Of a stretch of DNA of 64,000 nucleotides, positions 63,067 through 64,000 are shown one piece after another. Each line of letters starts with the position of its first letter. Position 1 is the stretch's first letter. The notes beneath the pieces are model-generated. The model saw only the letters and a list, made by a program, of their open reading frames with translations, was not told where the DNA came from and did not search any database. Origin of the DNA: Methylophilaceae bacterium (GTDB lineage Bacteria > Pseudomonadota > Gammaproteobacteria > Burkholderiales > Methylophilaceae). The position numbers were made by a program, and so were the translations under genes. The stretch spans positions 171,705-235,704 of the forward strand of contig JAOMTQ010000001.1 of assembly GCA_028355955.1 (NCBI GenBank), written 5' to 3'.

Positions 63067-63960
63067 TTACTCTACGTTCATAAATAAAGAAAATGGGCCG
63101 CTACCTATTGCAAAAACTTGATACTCATTGGCTCGACCGGAGTCTTGAAACATCCATATAGTTGCCGCTTGATTGACATCAAAACTAATGGTAAATAAAG
63201 TTGATGAGGAATTCACTTCAACTGCCGTTGTAAAAGCTTGCATTCCAAAAACTCTATCCGCTGTGTTACTTCTATTCACCAGTAATTCATTAGCGTCAGT
63301 AATTAGGTCTAAAGATAATGTTCCATTTCCAACATCGAATGCCGCCATCGCAAAGGTAACCATATCACCATCAAATACGTCTAATTTTTCATAATAGGTT
63401 TCAGCTGAACCATCTGCCCCTCCGCATTGAACTAGGATGGATGGGTTTGACCAAGCACCAGAATTTTGTACAGAATTATCATTATTGCCGTCCAATGTCC
63501 AACAATAATTGCCACTCTCTCCATTTAGATAAGTGTGCATAGTATTTGTAAACTGCTTTTTTGCTTTGAAGCCAAAATTATTACTCATCAAAATGTAACC
63601 GTAATTATAGGTTCCATTCGGAGGTTTGCTAGTATCATTAAGCACTAGCTCTGAACCTGCTGCTATATTTACTACCTGTCCATTTGGGCTAACAATCACC
63701 TCTTCACAAGAACTTACATCGTATACTGTGGAAAAAGTTGGCCTTGTTGGTTCTTGCGTACACAATCCTATTTTGTAAATAGTAACTATATATTCGTCAG
63801 GCGCAAATGAACAATTAGCCATAGTCGGATTGCCTGTAAATGTTATAACGCCATTATCATCTTCACTTGCTCCAGTTGTATCACAATATCCTAAAGCACT
63901 AGCGTTGGTTATAAAACTTAACCCCATTAATATTATAAATATCTTAATAATTTTCTTCAT
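63067..63960 (-). CDS. Secreted six-Cys protein, putative barrel partner
   Basis: 'VITFTGN..CSFAPDEYIVTIYKIGLCTQEP...CWTLDG...GSGPFSLFMNVE'; paralog of 61143..62042. Confidence 0.8.
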   Translation of the reverse strand: MKKIIKIFIILMGLSFITNASALGYCDTTGASEDDNGVITFTGNPTMANCSFAPDEYIVTIYKIGLCTQEPTRPTFSTVYDVSSCEEVIVSPNGQVVNIAAGSELVLNDTSKPPNGTYNYGYILMSNNFGFKAKKQFTNTMHTYLNGESGNYCWTLDGNNDNSVQNSGAWSNPSILVQCGGADGSAETYYEKLDVFDGDMVTFAMAAFDVGNGTLSLDLITDANELLVNRSNTADRVFGMQAFTTAVEVNSSSTLFTISFDVNQAATIWMFQDSGRANEYQVFAIGSGPFSLFMNVE

Positions 63961-64000
63961 TTTTAAATAACACTTAAAAAAATTTCCTATTTTTACATAA

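Noticed and set aside
1-64000. CRISPR arrays, tRNA/rRNA genes, transposases/IS elements
   Set aside because: No regularly spaced repeats, T-loop/CCA tRNA signatures outside ssrA, or transposase-like ORFs were found by reading; a tRNAscan/Infernal run would confirm.

Overview
AT-rich 64 kb bacterial window, probably betaproteobacterial (Methylophilaceae/OM43-like; inferred from gene content and tmRNA tag, not proven). No rRNA, tRNA, CRISPR array or prophage was seen. The core is ordinary housekeeping: smpB-ssrA, ratA/rnfH, guaBA, typA, purT, tilS, accA, dnaE, tpx, hrpA, msrPQ and a photolyase. The accessory parts are more interesting. (1) Two loci carry a passenger-less inverse-autotransporter (intimin/invasin-type) beta-barrel, directly coupled to members of one family of Cys-patterned secreted proteins. 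This looks like a split type Ve-like surface system and is the best candidate for something undescribed. (2) The 56.6-61.1 kb stretch holds short secreted ORFans with re-used signal peptides, a 104-bp duplicated promoter/leader, and very small coupled ORFs. (3) Three small ORFs below the ORF-track cutoff look real, including an 11-Cys, 32-aa metallothionein-like peptide. (4) A Fur-box-headed porin/FMN-binding/PepSY operon is present. (5) There are two gene anomalies: a ROK kinase frameshifted at a T7 run, and a photolyase whose conserved N-terminus lies upstream of any canonical start codon. All calls come from reading the sequence; no database search was run.
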